A stretch of DNA of 64,000 nucleotides from Myxocyprinus asiaticus (GCF_019703515.2 NC_059379.1:23053880-23117879), one strand, 5' to 3'; shown: positions 1-43,912, counted from the stretch's first letter. Notes: generated from the letters alone by a model not told the origin. Numbers and translations: made by a program.

Positions 1-565
1 ATAAAGAGCCAGGGAGAGGCTCTCTCAGGTGGAAGTGACCAATGCGCCAAATGTCTGAGTCCAAAAGCATAATAGTAAAACAAAATCTTGGGGAGACCTA
101 ACCCACCTATGTCAATTGGCCTATGTAACTTATTAAAATGCATCTGGGGACATTTACCATTCCAGATAAAGGATTTAGCTATACTGTCAAATTGTTTAAA
201 ATAAAAGAGGGGAACTTCAATAGGGAGAGACTGTAGTATGCAGTTGAATTTTGGAATACAATTCATTTTTATAACATAAACCTTCACAGTCATAGATAAA
301 TGTAGTGAAGCCCACCTGTCCACATCGCTCGAAAACCTTTTTATTAAAGGGTCAAAATTAACTGTAAACTGACTAAATCACACAAATTTGCTGGGAATAA
401 AATACCCAAATACTTAATGCCCTGTTTGGGCCACTGGAAGGCGCCCGGCTGGAAAGCTGTTACCGGGCAGTACGCTGTCAGAGCCAAAGCTTTGGATTTA
501 GACGAATTGACTCTATATCCGGAGAACTTAGAAAAGGAATGAATAATTCTGTGGAGGCAAGGCAT
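1..565 (-). mobile_element. L1-type LINE fragment, reverse transcriptase ORF2 C-terminal part (pseudogene)
   Basis: Read on the minus strand, the sequence encodes a decayed stretch typical of the region after the reverse transcriptase catalytic core of fish L1-like retrotransposons. Landmarks are SKALALTAYCPVTAFQPGAF and WPKQGIKYLGILFP (344-565), then in another frame RWASLHLSMT, CIPKFN, FIWNGK and GGLGLPKILFYYYAFGLRHL down to position 1. The reading frame shifts near 360-375, so it cannot make protein. The element continues past the left edge of the window; at 566 it stops abruptly in AT-rich sequence. Assignment to the L1 clade rests on remembered motifs; the fragment is too short to name a family. 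Confidence 0.85.
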
Positions 566-1148
566 AGATCTTTTTATTATTATTTCTTAAAAATATATAT
601 GATATTATATTATATTATATTAAATTATTACATACTGTATATATTTTGAAATTTTTATGAAAAGGCACATTTTGTTCAAGTTGAATGGAGTACCCTAAAA
701 AAACGTTTTGATATTCATGTCTCAAACATTTTTAAACAAATATTCTTTTCCTTAAAGATATTTTTGAAAACTTTCTTTGAAATGAATGATTGAGTTGTGT
801 ATACTCACATTTGTCAAGAAGCAAGAAAAGTATTTTATTACCTTTTACTTGATGGTTACACAACTTAAATTAAATTAATGTATTTTTTTTTTTAAATGCT
901 TTAAATGTTTTTCCAAAATGTATGAAACCAACATGGGTACAAGTATTTCTGTGAACTTGATACATGTGTTTTAAACTAGATCTTTAAAAGATTTCTCATT
1001 TTTATCATCTTGGACAACCTTATTTGTCAACGACCCTATTACAGTTTTTGCACATATAGCTTTAGGCCAAGATCCTAAATCATATAGCATTTTGCTGAGT
1101 TTATTGACAAACATTTAGTTTTCACTTGTTTGCTTTGTGTACCCATAG
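566..1148. other. AT-rich intron sequence upstream of the first snx29 exon in the window
   Basis: This is low-complexity AT-rich DNA (for example a TATAT/ATTAT tract at 590-650 and a T run near 885) leading to the acceptor at 1147-1148. I see no coding homology. The preceding snx29 exon, which would encode the N-terminus before the RUN domain, is not here. Confidence 0.6.
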
Positions 1149-34369
<33,221 letters not shown>

Positions 34370-34429
34370 GTAAGCCATTGTCCTTGTGCTATTGGATGGT
34401 TGGAGTTCTGATAAAATTTTACCCTCTCT

Positions 34430-34872
34430 TTTTTTTCTTTTCTTTTTTTTTTCTCCCCAATTTGGAATGCCCAATTCCCAATGCGCTCTAAGTCCTCGTG
34501 GTGGCGTAGTGACTCGCCTCAATCCGGGTGGTGGAGGACAAATCTCAGTTGCCTCAGTGTCTGAGACTGTCAATCCGCGCATCTTATCACGTGGCTTTTT
34601 GAGCGTGTTATCGCGGAAACATAGCGCGTGTGGAGGCTTCACGCTATTCTCTGCGGCATCCACGCACAACTCACCACATGCCCCACCGAGAGCGAGAACC
34701 ACATTATAGCGACCACGAGGAGGTTACCCAACGTGACTCTACCCACCCTAGCAACCAGGCCAATTTAGTTGCTTAGGAGACCTGGCTGGAGTCACTCAGC
34801 ACACCCTGGATTCGAACTTGCGACTCCAGGGGTGGTAGTCAGCATCTTTACTCGCTGAGCTACCCAGGCCCC
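34430..34872 (-). mobile_element. Full-length tRNA-derived SINE
   Basis: On the minus strand the unit begins GGGGCCTGGGTAGCTCAGCG. It has an RNA polymerase III box A (TAGCTCAGCGAG, 34851-34862) and box B (GTTCGAATCC, 34808-34817) at tRNA-like spacing, followed by a 360-bp body and an A/G-rich tail. It is flanked by 16-bp direct repeats AAATTTTACCCTCTCT (34414-34429) and AAATATTACCCTCTCT (34873-34888), one difference. The 154-codon frame on the minus strand is read across this SINE and is not a gene. A truncated relative is at 2428-2774. Confidence 0.94.
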
Positions 34873-34888
34873 AAATATTACCCTCTCT

Positions 34889-35256
34889 TGAACTTGTAAC
34901 ATTTATTTGAACCTTGAACCTTTGTAGCATTTGGTGGGAGTGAGAATTCTTGTAGCTCAACTGAGCATGGTGCTAGCAACACCAAGATTTTGGGTTCCTT
35001 TTCCACTGCGTGTCGTGACCGCATTACCTCCTCGGGTGTGCATTATTTTTCAATAATTCAACGGTCCGTTGTCAGTTATTCCTTACATAACACTGTATTT
35101 TCTTTTTGAATTAAGAATTCTGGGATGTTGTTCTTCTCTCCACAATCATTCTGAAAAGTTCTAAGAGTGTCATACACTTGTATTTTGATACACTGCTTTT
35201 ATTTACAACTTATTGCTAAATAGCAGAGATTTTATTTATGAACATACTGTATAATC
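34889..35256 (+). other. snx29 intron sequence
   Basis: No element or coding homology seen between the SINE and the hAT MITE. Confidence 0.4.
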
Positions 35257-35264
35257 ATCTAAAT

Positions 35265-35533
35265 CAGTGGTTCTCAACCTTTTTGACTCCAAGGCCCCTC
35301 ACTGTCCAAGACAATATTTGAAGACCCCCCTCCCGAAATTAGATGTGTCTGATTAAATAAATTAATCATGGATAATTTTTGATTCTAGAAGTTTCAGAAA
35401 GAGTCCGTTTATAATTTGAAGGAATACATCGTAAAGTATTTTTTAGCATTTTAATTTTAAGTCAACTTGAGGCCCCCTTGGAAGTGTGCTGAGGCCCCCT
35501 AATGGGTCCCGGCCCCCTGGTTGAGAACCACTG
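35265..35533. mobile_element. Short hAT-type MITE with CAGTGGTTCTCAACC termini
   Basis: The ends CAGTGGTTCTCAACCTTTTT and GGTTGAGAACCACTG are inverted repeats; the flanks ATCTAAAT (35257-35264) and ATCTAAAC (35534-35541) are an 8-bp duplication with one difference. Both arms contain GGCCCC blocks (CCAAGGCCCCTCACTG; GAGGCCCCCTAATGG). 269 bp, no coding capacity. Confidence 0.92.
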
Positions 35534-35589
35534 ATCTAAACAATATAAGCCTTAGCCTACCATAATGATATTTAAAAAATATATATATA

Positions 35590-36080
35590 CACTACCGGTC
35601 AAAAGTTTTGAAACACTTGACTGAAATGTTTCTCATGATCTTAAAAATCTTTTGATCTGAAGGCGTATGCTTAAATGTTTGAAATTAGTTTTGTAGACAA
35701 AAATATAATTGTGCCACCATATTAATTTATTTCATTATAAAACTAAAATTTAATACAAAAAAAAAAGTTTTTGAAATTGATGACTTGGACCAAATAATAA
35801 AGAAAAGCAGCCAATAAGTGCCCAACATAGATGGGAACTCCTTCAATACTGTTTAAAAAGCATCCCAGGGTGATAACCTCAAGAATTTGGTTGAGTACAT
35901 GTCTGCAAATTCTAGGCAAAGGGTGACTATTTTGAAGATGCTAATTTATAACACAGTTTTGATTTATTTTGGATTTTGTTTAGTCACAACATAATTCCCA
36001 TAGTTCCATTTATGTTATTCCATAGTTTTGATGACTTTACTATTATTATAAATGTGAAAAAAAACAAAATAAAAAAAAAA
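35590..36080. mobile_element. Tc1-like relic with CACTACCGGTCAAAAGTTTTG terminus
   Basis: The left terminal repeat CACTACCGGTCAAAAGTTTT and GACTGAAATGTTTCTCATGA are typical of a known fish Tc1 type. The right part is recognisable (CATAATTCCCATAGTTCCAT, TTGATGACTTTACTATTATT) but its terminal repeat is lost where the next element begins. The transposase gene is missing apart from fragments such as GGTGACTATTTTGAAGATGC, so this is a deletion derivative. Confidence 0.75.
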
Positions 36081-36090
36081 ACAATATATA

Positions 36091-37334
36091 CACTATATTG
36101 CCAAAAGTATTCGCTCATCTGCCTTTAGTCACATATGAACTTAAGTGACATCCCATTCTTAATCCATAGGGTTTAATATGACGTCGGCCCACCCTTTGCA
36201 GCTATAACAGCTTCAATTCTTCTGGGAAGGCTTTCCACAAGGTTTAGGAGTGTGTTTATGGGAATTTTTGACCATTCTTCCAGAAGCGCATTTGTGAGGT
36301 CAGACACTGATGTTGGACGAGAAGGCCTGGCTCGCAGTCTTCGCTCTAATTCATCCCAAAGGTGCTCTATCGGGTTGAGGTCAGGACTCTGTGCAGGCCA
36401 GTCAAGTTCTTCCACACCAAACTCGCTCATCCATGTCTTTATGGACCTTCCTTTGTGCACTGGTGCGCAGTCATGTTGGAACAGGAAGGGGCCATCCCCA
36501 AACTGTTCCCACAAAGTTGGGAGCATGGAATTGTCCAAAATCTCTTGGTATGCTGAAGCATTCAGAGTTCCTTTCACTGGAACTAAGGGGCCAAGCCCAG
36601 CTCCTGAAAAACAACCCCACACCATAATCCCCCCTCCACCAAACTTCACAGTTGGCACAATGCAGTCAGACAAGTACCATTCTCCTGGCAACCGCCAAAC
36701 CCAGACTCGTCCATCAGATTGCCAGATGGAGAAGCGTGATTTGTCACTCCAGAGAACGCGTCTCCACTGCCCTAGAGTCCAGTGGCGGCGTGCTTTACAC
36801 CACTGCAGCCGACGCTTTGCATTGCACATGGTGATGTGTGGCTTGGATGCAGCTGCTCGGCCATGGAAACCCATTCCATGAAGCTCTCTACGCACTGTTC
36901 TTGAGCTAATCTGAAGGCCACATGAACTTTGGAGGTCTGTAGCGATTGACTCTGCAGAAAGTTGGTGACCTCTGCGCACTATGCGCCTCAGCATCCGCTG
37001 ACTCCGCTCTGTCATTTTACATGGCCTACCACTTCGTGGCTGAGTTGCTGTCATTCCCAATCGCTTCCACTTTGTTATAATACCACTGACAGTTGACTGT
37101 GGTATATTTAGTAGCGAGGAAATTTCACGACTGGACTTGTTGCACAGGTGGCATCCTATCACAGTACCACGCTGGAATTCACTGAGCTCCTGAGAGCGGC
37201 CCATTCTTTCACAAATGTTTGTAGAAGCAGTCTGCATGCCTAGGTGCTTCATTTTATACACCTGTGGCCATGGAAGTGATTGGAACACCTGAATTAAATT
37301 ATTTGGATGGGTGAGCGAATACTTTTGGCTATAT
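36091..37334 (-). mobile_element. Tc1-like element with intact transposase frame
   Basis: The left end is CACTATATTGCCAAAAGTAT after TA (36089-36090); the right end (rc of GAGCGAATACTTTTGGC) runs into a (TA)n tract at about 37330-37353, so its last few bases cannot be separated from the microsatellite. Short terminal repeats of roughly 27 bp distinguish it from the Sleeping-Beauty-type copies. The transposase (36173-37204) fills most of the element. Confidence 0.9.
36173..37204 (-). CDS. Tc1-like transposase, apparently full length (343 aa)
   Basis: The protein would catalyse cut-and-paste transposition at TA sites. I chose the start [10 protein letters not shown] (ATG 37202-37204) because it matches the usual family start; the frame stays open another 71 codons upstream through the repeat region, including a nearer ATG of MKHLGMQ. 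Residues 1-110: paired-like double helix-turn-helix ([23 protein letters not shown] linker at about 59-61, [14 protein letters not shown]). Catalytic domain: D154 in LWSDKSRF, D245 in [10 protein letters not shown]280 in [11 protein letters not shown], giving DD34E. The glycine-rich [16 protein letters not shown] is intact, and it ends AAKGGPTSY as in relatives. One oddity: the residue after D154 is Lys where relatives usually have Glu. No stop or frameshift. Whether it is active is unknown. Confidence 0.9.
   Translation of the reverse strand: MGRSQELSEFQRGTVIGCHLCNKSSREISSLLNIPQSTVSGIITKWKRLGMTATQPRSGRPCKMTERSQRMLRRIVRRGHQLSAESIATDLQSSCGLQISSRTVRRELHGMGFHGRAAASKPHITMCNAKRRLQWCKARRHWTLGQWRRVLWSDKSRFSIWQSDGRVWVWRLPGEWYLSDCIVPTVKFGGGGIMVWGCFSGAGLGPLVPVKGTLNASAYQEILDNSMLPTLWEQFGDGPFLFQHDCAPVHKGRSIKTWMSEFGVEELDWPAQSPDLNPIEHLWDELERRLRARPSRPTSVSDLTNALLEEWSKIPINTLLNLVESLPRRIEAVIAAKGGPTSY

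Positions 37335-37365
<31 letters not shown>
37330..37365. repeat. (TA)n microsatellite between two Tc1 elements
   Basis: TATATATA with a few CA interruptions (ATACATATACATATA) separates the right end of one Tc1 element from the left end of the next. Confidence 0.9.
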
Positions 37366-38852
37366 CAGTTGTGCTCAAAATTTGCATACCCTGGCAGAAA
37401 TTGTGAAATTTTGGCATTGATTTTGAAAATATGACTGATCATGCAAAAAACCTGTCTTTTATTTAAGGATAGTGATCATACGAAGCCATTTATCATCACA
37501 TAGTTGTTTGGCTCCTTTTTAAATCATAATGATAACAGAAATCACCCAAATGGCCTGATCAAAATTTTACATACCCTTGAATGTTTGGCCTTGTTACAGA
37601 CACACAAAGTGACACACACAGGTTTAAATGGCTATTAAAGGTTAATTTCCCACACCTGTGGCTTTTTACATTGCAATTAGTGCCTGTGTATCAATAGTCA
37701 ATGAGCTTGTTAGCTCTCACGTGGATGCACTGAGCAGGCTAGATACTGAGCCATGGGGAGCAGAAAAGAACTGTCAAAAGACCTGCGTAACAAGGTAATG
37801 GAACTTTATAAAGATGGAAAAGGATATTAAAAGATATCCAAAGCCTTGAAAATGCCAGTCAGTACTGTTCAATCACTTATTAAGAAGTGGAAAATTTGGG
37901 GATCTCTTGATACCAAGCCAAGGTCAGGTAGACCAAGAAAGATTTCAGCCACAACTGCCAGAATAATTGTTCGGGGTACAAAAAAAAACCCACAGGTAAT
38001 CTCAGGAGAAATACAGACAACACCTTGACATGCCTCACAGCTTCTGGCACACTGTAATTTGGAGTGACGAGACCAAAATAGAGCTTTATGGTCACAACCA
38101 GAAGCGCTATGGTTGGAGAGGGGTCAACAAGGCCTATTGTGAAAAGAATACCATCCCCGCTGTGAAGCATGGTGGTGGCTCACTGATGTTTTGGGGGTGT
38201 GTGAGCTCTAAAGGTGCAGGGAATCTTGTGAAAATTGATGGCAAGATGAATGCAGCATGTTATCAGAAAATACTGGCAGACAATTTGCATTCTTCTGCAC
38301 GAAAGCTGCGCATGGGACACTCTTGGACTTTCCAGCACGATAATGACCCTAAGCACAAGGCCAAGTTGACCCTCCAGTGGTTACAGCAGAAAAAGGTGAA
38401 GGTTCTGGAGTGGCCATCACAGTCTCCTGACCTTAATATCATCGAACCACTCTGGGAGATCTCAAACGTGCGGTTCATGCAAGATGACCAAAGACTTTGC
38501 ATGACTTGGAGGCATTTTGCCAAGACGAATGGGCAGTTATACCAGCTACAAGAATTTGGGGCCTCATAGACAACTATTACAAAAGACTGCATGCTGTCAT
38601 TGATGCTAAAGGGGGCAATACACAGTATTAAGAACTAAGGGTATGCAGACTTTTGAACAGGGGTCATTTCATTTTTTTTCTTTGTTGCCATGTTTTGTTT
38701 TATGATTGTGCCATTCTGTTATAACCTACAGTTGAATATGAATCCCATAAGAAATAAAAGAAATGTGTTTTGCCTGCTCACTCATGTTTTCTTTAAAAAT
38801 GGTACACATATTACCAATTCTCCAAGGGTATGCAAACTTTTGAGCACAACTG
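37366..38852 (+). mobile_element. Tc1-like element with CAGTTGTGCTCAAAATTTGC terminus
   Basis: The left end CAGTTGTGCTCAAAATTTGC and the right end GCAAACTTTTGAGCACAACTG are near-perfect terminal inverted repeats; TA precedes the left end. Sub-terminal GCATACCCTGG is mirrored by CCAAGGGTATGC. It carries a transposase pseudogene on the plus strand (37753-38631). Confidence 0.92.
37753..38631 (+). pseudogene. Tc1-like transposase, stop codon and internal deletion
   Basis: It opens MGSRKELSKDLRNKVMELYK, meets an in-frame stop after GKGY (about 37828), and continues KISKALKMPVSTVQSLIKKW, PRSGRPRKIS. After about 38025 the frame jumps directly to the catalytic part: VIWSDETKIELYGHNQKRYG (first Asp), VKHGGGSLMFWGC, TFQHDNDPKHKAKLTLQW (second Asp), [17 protein letters not shown] (third residue, Glu). 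The region between the DNA-binding domain and the catalytic domain is deleted. It ends DAKGGNTQY. Non-functional. Confidence 0.9.
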
Positions 38853-38859
38853 AATATAT

Positions 38860-39456
38860 ATATATATTTAACAATTAGCACATTCAAATGCCTCCTTTGG
38901 AGGGTGTGTCCAACATATTTGCATGTGTGGTTATTTTTGCAATTATTCCTAGTAAATCACTGGCAATAATCCCACAAAGAGCGCACACAATTTGGTAGAT
39001 TGCACAAACAAATTTGTACCCTTTATTTGAATCCTAGTAAATTACGGAAAAAATACTGTATATAGCTTGAATGCACTGGATAAAAATGTCTGCCAAATGC
39101 ATAAATGTTAACGGTGGGAAAGTTTAGAAATTATTTGTGTTTGGCTCACAGCTGAAGACCCCGTAGCTGGATGACTGAAGGCACTAGTGGATGTGTGACA
39201 GGCAATAATGCCCTGCAGGGTTTAGACAGCTACCTGTGCATCTGATCATGTACATAGTTTTTTTTTTCTGTAGTAACTTAAAATGAAAGTCTATTAAAGT
39301 TTTATAAGTTTAAGTCTTCTGAACTACGAGATGCCTATGGCTCAAATGGTGCATAGATAAAACCTACTTATCAAAGCCAGACAGTATTAACCTGAAAGGT
39401 TTTGCAGAGAAAAAGACTGTTAATTATATTTTGTTTAAAAAAAAAAAAGGTAGTTA
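38860..39456 (+). other. Intron sequence between two Tc1 elements
   Basis: A short TATATATATA tract borders the previous element. No homology was recognised; there is a poly-A run at about 39440-39448 before the next element. Confidence 0.4.
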
Positions 39457-41000
39457 CAGTTGAAGTCAGAAGTTTACATACACTTAGGTTGAAGTCATTA
39501 AAACTCATTTTTTAACCACTCCACAGATTTAATATTAGCCAACTATAGTTTTGGAAAGTCGTTTAAGACATCTACTTTGTGCATGATATGAGTAATTTTT
39601 CCAACGATTGTTTACAGACAGATTATTTCACTTTTAATTGACTATATCACAATTCCTGTGGGTCAGAAGTTTACATTCACTAAGTTAACTGTGCCTTTAA
39701 GCAGCTTAGAAAATTCCAGAAAATGATGTCAAGTCTTTAGACAATTAGCCAATTAACTTCTTATAGGAGGTGTACTGAATTGGAGGTGTACCTGTGGATG
39801 TATTTTAAGGCCTACCTTCAAACTCAGTGCCTCTTTGCTTGACATAGGAAAATCAAAAGAAATCAGCCAAGACCTCAGAAAGAAATTGTGGACCTCCACA
39901 AGTCTGGTTCATCCTTGGGAGCAATTTCCAAACGCCTGAACGTACCACGTTCATCTGTACAAACAATAGTATGCAAGTATAAACACCATGGGACCACGCA
40001 GCCATAATACCGCTCAGAAAGGAGATGCATTCAGTCTCCTAGAGATGAAAGTAGTTTGGTGCGAAAGTGCAAATCAATCCCAGAACAACAGCAAAGGACC
40101 TTGTGAAGATGCTGGAGAAAACAGGTAGACAAGTATGTATGTCCAGAGTAAAGCGAATCCTATATCGACATAACCTGAAAGGCTGCTCAGCAAGAAAGAA
40201 GCCACTGCTCCATAACCGCCATAAAAAAGCCAGACTACAGATTGCAAGGGCACATGGGGACAAAGATCTTACTTTTTGGAGAAATTTTCTCTGGTCTGAT
40301 GAAACAAAAATTGAACTGTTTGGCCATAATGAGCATCGTTATGTTTGGAGGAAAAAGGGTGAGGCTTGCAAGCATGGGGGTGGCAGCATCATGTTGTGGG
40401 GTTGCTTTGCTGTAGGAGGGACTGGTGCATCATGAGGAAGGAAAATTATGTGGATATATTGAAGCAACATCTCAAGACATCAGCCAGGAAGTTAAAGCTC
40501 GGTAACAAATGGGTCTTCCAAATGGATAATGACCCAAAGCATACCTCCAAAGTTGTAGCAAAATGACAAAGTCAAGGTATTGGAGTGGCCATCACAAAGC
40601 CCTGACCTCAATCCGATAGAAAATTTGTGGGTAGAACTGAAAAAGCGTGTGCGAGCAAGGAGGCCTACAAACCTGACTCAGTTACACCAGTTCTGTATAG
40701 AGGAATCGGCAAATTCCAGCAACTTATTGTGAGAAGCTTGTGGAAGGCTACCCAAAAATGTTGACCCAAGTTAAACAATTTAAAGGCAATGATACCAAAT
40801 ACTAACAAACTGTATGTAAACTTTTGACCCACTGGGAATGTGATGAAAGAAATAAAAGCTGAAATAAATCATTCTCTCTACTATTATTCAAACGTTTCAC
40901 ATTCTTAAAATAAAGTAGTGATTCTAACTGACTTAAGACAGGGAATGTTTGAGTTTAAATGTATTTGGCTAAGGTGTATGTAAACTTCTGACTTGAACTT
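39457..41000 (+). mobile_element. Tc1-like element of the Sleeping Beauty / T2 type, plus orientation
   Basis: It begins CAGTTGAAGTCAGAAGTTTA after TA and ends CTTCTGACTTGAACTT, where one base of the terminal repeat and the flanking TA have mutated. The second direct repeat (TGTGGGTCAGAAGTTTACAT, near 39657) is present. Length about 1.54 kb. It is the inverted counterpart of the copy at 48916-50490 in the same intron. Confidence 0.92.
39847..40805 (+). pseudogene. Tc1-like transposase (Sleeping Beauty type), start codon lost
   Basis: The sequence GACATAGGAAAATC (39841-39854) has lost the ATG found in the sister copy. Readable parts follow in three frames: GAISKRLNVPRSSV-like (39920-39960), [60 protein letters not shown] (first Asp), [33 protein letters not shown] (second Asp), then [22 protein letters not shown] (third residue Glu). 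A short deletion removes the codons just before the KHGGG block. Non-functional. Confidence 0.92.
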
Positions 41001-43000
41001 CATCTGCGCAGTGATGCATGGATGCATTTCTAACCCGTAGAGGGTTTGAAAGAAAGCAAAAAAAAACAAAAAAACATGTCTGCTAAAAAAGAAAAAACTA
41101 TTGAAATATTGCATTGCATTTGTTCCTTCCTTCTGCAGACTATTAGCATGTGTGTGATGAATGACATGACATCCCTCTGTGGGATGCGTCATATGTTTGA
41201 ACAGCCTGTGTCTATAATTTCACACAGTTTTCCTGTGATATGGTGGGAATTTAAGCGATCTCTACATCATTTCATCAACAGATTGCTTGAGAAGAGCATT
41301 ATAAGATGCTCCTGTGCAAGTTCAATGTGGATGCACGGCTCTTATATGCAAACAAAAAGTATGTTGTGGCAAATGAAATGCAAAGCGTTTATCAAAATTC
41401 CTATGTGGGTTGTTTGCGTCTCAACCCTCCGATATAGATCTGGCTAACTAGGTGATGCACTCCCAGCAACAATTGGTTGCAATGCTTAACGATCGCACTT
41501 TCCATCTCTTTAATGGATTTGACAAACATGAGCTTCTCCACAGATCAGCAGTCACAGCCCTCCCCGTGTCCCATGATTACAGCATCAGTCAGATCTGTTC
41601 GTAAAAGTGTGGTCCCACAGGAGACAGAGCCACAGAGAAACCCCAAACAGATGCCTAATAAAGAGTTTTATGCGGCCGCATCATGCTGTGTATGTAGGGT
41701 CTATTATGACTCCCTCTTGGATACGGCAGGCGGCTCTTACACCGAGTAGCACTATTGATGCAAATTTCTCCATTTGCCTTCTCATTGCCTTTCTCTCTCT
41801 CCTCATTGTTTAAAAAAAATAAAAAAAAAATGGAAAAATGGAGGCTACCACATCTGAGTCTAAATGATTCCTCTCTCCTTCATGTCTTCTGGGCTAATGA
41901 TGTGCTGTACTGTACTCTGACTTTGATGTTTAACAGCAACTGAAAAGCATGGCTGGGACACATCAAATTGATATACAATGTGCAACACAAGTCTTATGTC
42001 TTGTCAGACTGTGCATATTAAATGAGCTCTTTTGAAAGCTTTTCTTCAACGATAGTGTGCTCCTGATGTGATCTCATGCGGACCCACGCATGTAAGATCA
42101 TGATGCATATTGAAAATTCCTTGTGTCTCCCCAAAGTTGAACTGCTATCGTGTTTTTGCAAGAGTTGGATTAGAGCATGCAATTATGTAAATGCATCTCT
42201 TTGCCAAAATGGGAAATTGAAGAACCCCCTTCATTCCCATATCCAATATCCTTTCATTAGGCATTGGAAATATGCTGGAAATCATGCAAATGAGGAAGGG
42301 TAAGTGTCTCGCCACTTGCGGAGGCTGAAAGGAGAGCAGGAACAGCTGGGGTTGTCGTTTTTCTTTCTCTCTTCCTTTCTTTGGATATTTGGGTCAGAGG
42401 GAGAGTCATCAGTTGTGGGGTAACCCGAACTGAGAGAACCCTACAGTATATTTGCCTTGGAGAATGGATGGTAGTTCTGCAGCCTGTTATAAATCTGTTT
42501 CTGTGTGGGGTGTACTGAGAATTTACTTAATGTATCTCGCTGTACGTCTATTTTTTTTTTTTTTACTCCCCCAAAAGTATTTGGGCTTTTAAGCCAAATG
42601 TAAAAATGCAAGAATTTCTTTGCATTATATATAAAATAATTTCAATCCAAGTGGCATTTATTTTAAATAAATATAGCTCAAACACTCTTTTTAAGCAAAA
42701 GAGATTATTTAAAATGTTTGATTTAAAATTATAAAAATATATTTATTGTTCAAAATTAAGACCAAAGTGTTGTGACACTTTCTGGTTGACAAACTTTGTG
42801 AAACATGTCAATTATTATTGTGATAAACTACACCTGTGTTTACTCTGCTAGGATACTTGTGTTAATTTGAGGGGAACCGACTTCACCAAAAATCAACTTA
42901 AGAAACAAAGAAAGTTTAGTTAGTTCTAGGAAAAGCTCTAGCATCATTTGTTTGAAGATGCCAATTGGTTTAAAAAAATGTTTAAAGTGTGACAAAGAGT
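41001..43000 (+). other. snx29 intron, mostly unique sequence
   Basis: Contains an A-run-rich tract at 41060-41090 and poly-T at 42549-42564. The frames of 133 codons (41046-41447) and 90 codons (41477-41749) show no domain and no neighbouring splice pattern. The part 41960-42330 is complex and could be conserved non-coding DNA. Confidence 0.4.
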
Positions 43001-43152
43001 TATGTCACCCATTCACATGCATTGTATGGACCTACAGAAAAGAATCGTCATTTGAGTTCAGCAGATGAAAGAAAGTCATACACATCTGGGATGGCATGAG
43101 TGTGAGTAAATGATGAGAGCATTTACATTTTTAGGTGAACTATCACTTTAAG
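43001..43152. mobile_element. GGGATAGTTCACCC-type fold-back element, right half only
   Basis: ATTCACATGCATTGTATGGA, GTTCAGCAGATGAAAGAAAG and TTTAGGTGAACTATCACTTT match the right half of copy 1 (6650-6810). The left half is missing. Confidence 0.75.
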
Positions 43153-43880
43153 TGACCAAAACTGTCCAAATTCTTTTTGGGGCCACCGTATTTGTAGGGA
43201 TATTAATGTACAGCCTCTCTAATCCATGTCTGTCATGCTACAAAGTTTCTACACTGTTCAACTTGTGATGGATTCATTGCCTCATCAGCCATCCTTAACT
43301 TGTAATGCATCCATTTGTTTGAGCATCAGACAGGCTAAATTAATCTTCGATCAGGAAATGGATCAGGGTGCTATTTAAAAATGAATAAACGTGCCCGACT
43401 TTCGCCTCTCCGATGACAGCCACAGTTAATGAGTCAATGAAGGCCATTATTCACTAGCTCCGTCAGAAAACCGTTAATAATTTCATGTTTCAAATTCATT
43501 ACACGGTGGATTGTATTTACCCATCCCCGTCTGGCTCTGGAAGTGAAGTCGTTTAGTTGTTTGCTCCTTCGCTTCGGTCGAGAGGTGTGGATGAGTGTGC
43601 AGCCGTGTGTGGGTAATGTGGGTTATTGTGTTTACTTTGACTAATGCAGATCCCTGCCGTGTGTGAGAGAGCTTGGTCTTTATTAAACAGAGGGGGTGTG
43701 TTCACTGCAGAGAGGAGACGAGGCCGCGTAGGTGGGGCCAGGTGGTCTCCAGCAAGGGGGATGACGTACCCTATCACCTGTTAATGAACAGTGTTAATGA
43801 ACATTTTAATCATCGCCTGCGGGTTAAACAGAGACCTCATAACTCCCCCTCCGGCTCAAGCGGTGTCAGTTATTGCACAG
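43153..43880 (+). other. Intron sequence with a CNE-like stretch
   Basis: The part 43300-43560 (GGCTAAATTAATCTTCGATC, GTTAATGAGTCAATGAAGGC, GTTAATAATTTCATG) is rich in TAAT cores and complex in sequence, which is typical of developmental enhancers. That function is inference only. Confidence 0.35.
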
Positions 43881-43912
43881 CTGTTCCACCTGAAGATAGA
43901 GAGGGTGGGCAG
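43881..43912 (+). CDS. snx29: Candidate 32-nt snx29 microexon (weak)
   Basis: After ttattgcacag the sequence reads, in the phase left by window exon 11, AVPPEDREGGQ and then a CAG|gtgtac donor. Human SNX29 has, after REG, a Pro/Glu-rich stretch (VPNLWS... AEQKPGE) before EELASSYE, so a short segment of this nature is plausible. The polypyrimidine tract is poor and no other evidence exists; such a match could easily arise by chance in 30 kb. Confidence 0.2.

Noticed and set aside
34801..34872. tRNA gene on the minus strand
   Set aside because: Boxes A and B are present, but the segment is the head of a SINE with direct repeats and cannot form a complete tRNA cloverleaf.
36252..36881. Open frame of 209 codons on the plus strand
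   Set aside because: It lies antisense to the intact Tc1 transposase and its sequence has no domain; it is a shadow of that gene.
41046..41447. Open frame of 133 codons
   Set aside because: Low-complexity Lys-rich start from an A-rich tract and no recognisable domain; the length is within chance for 64 kb.
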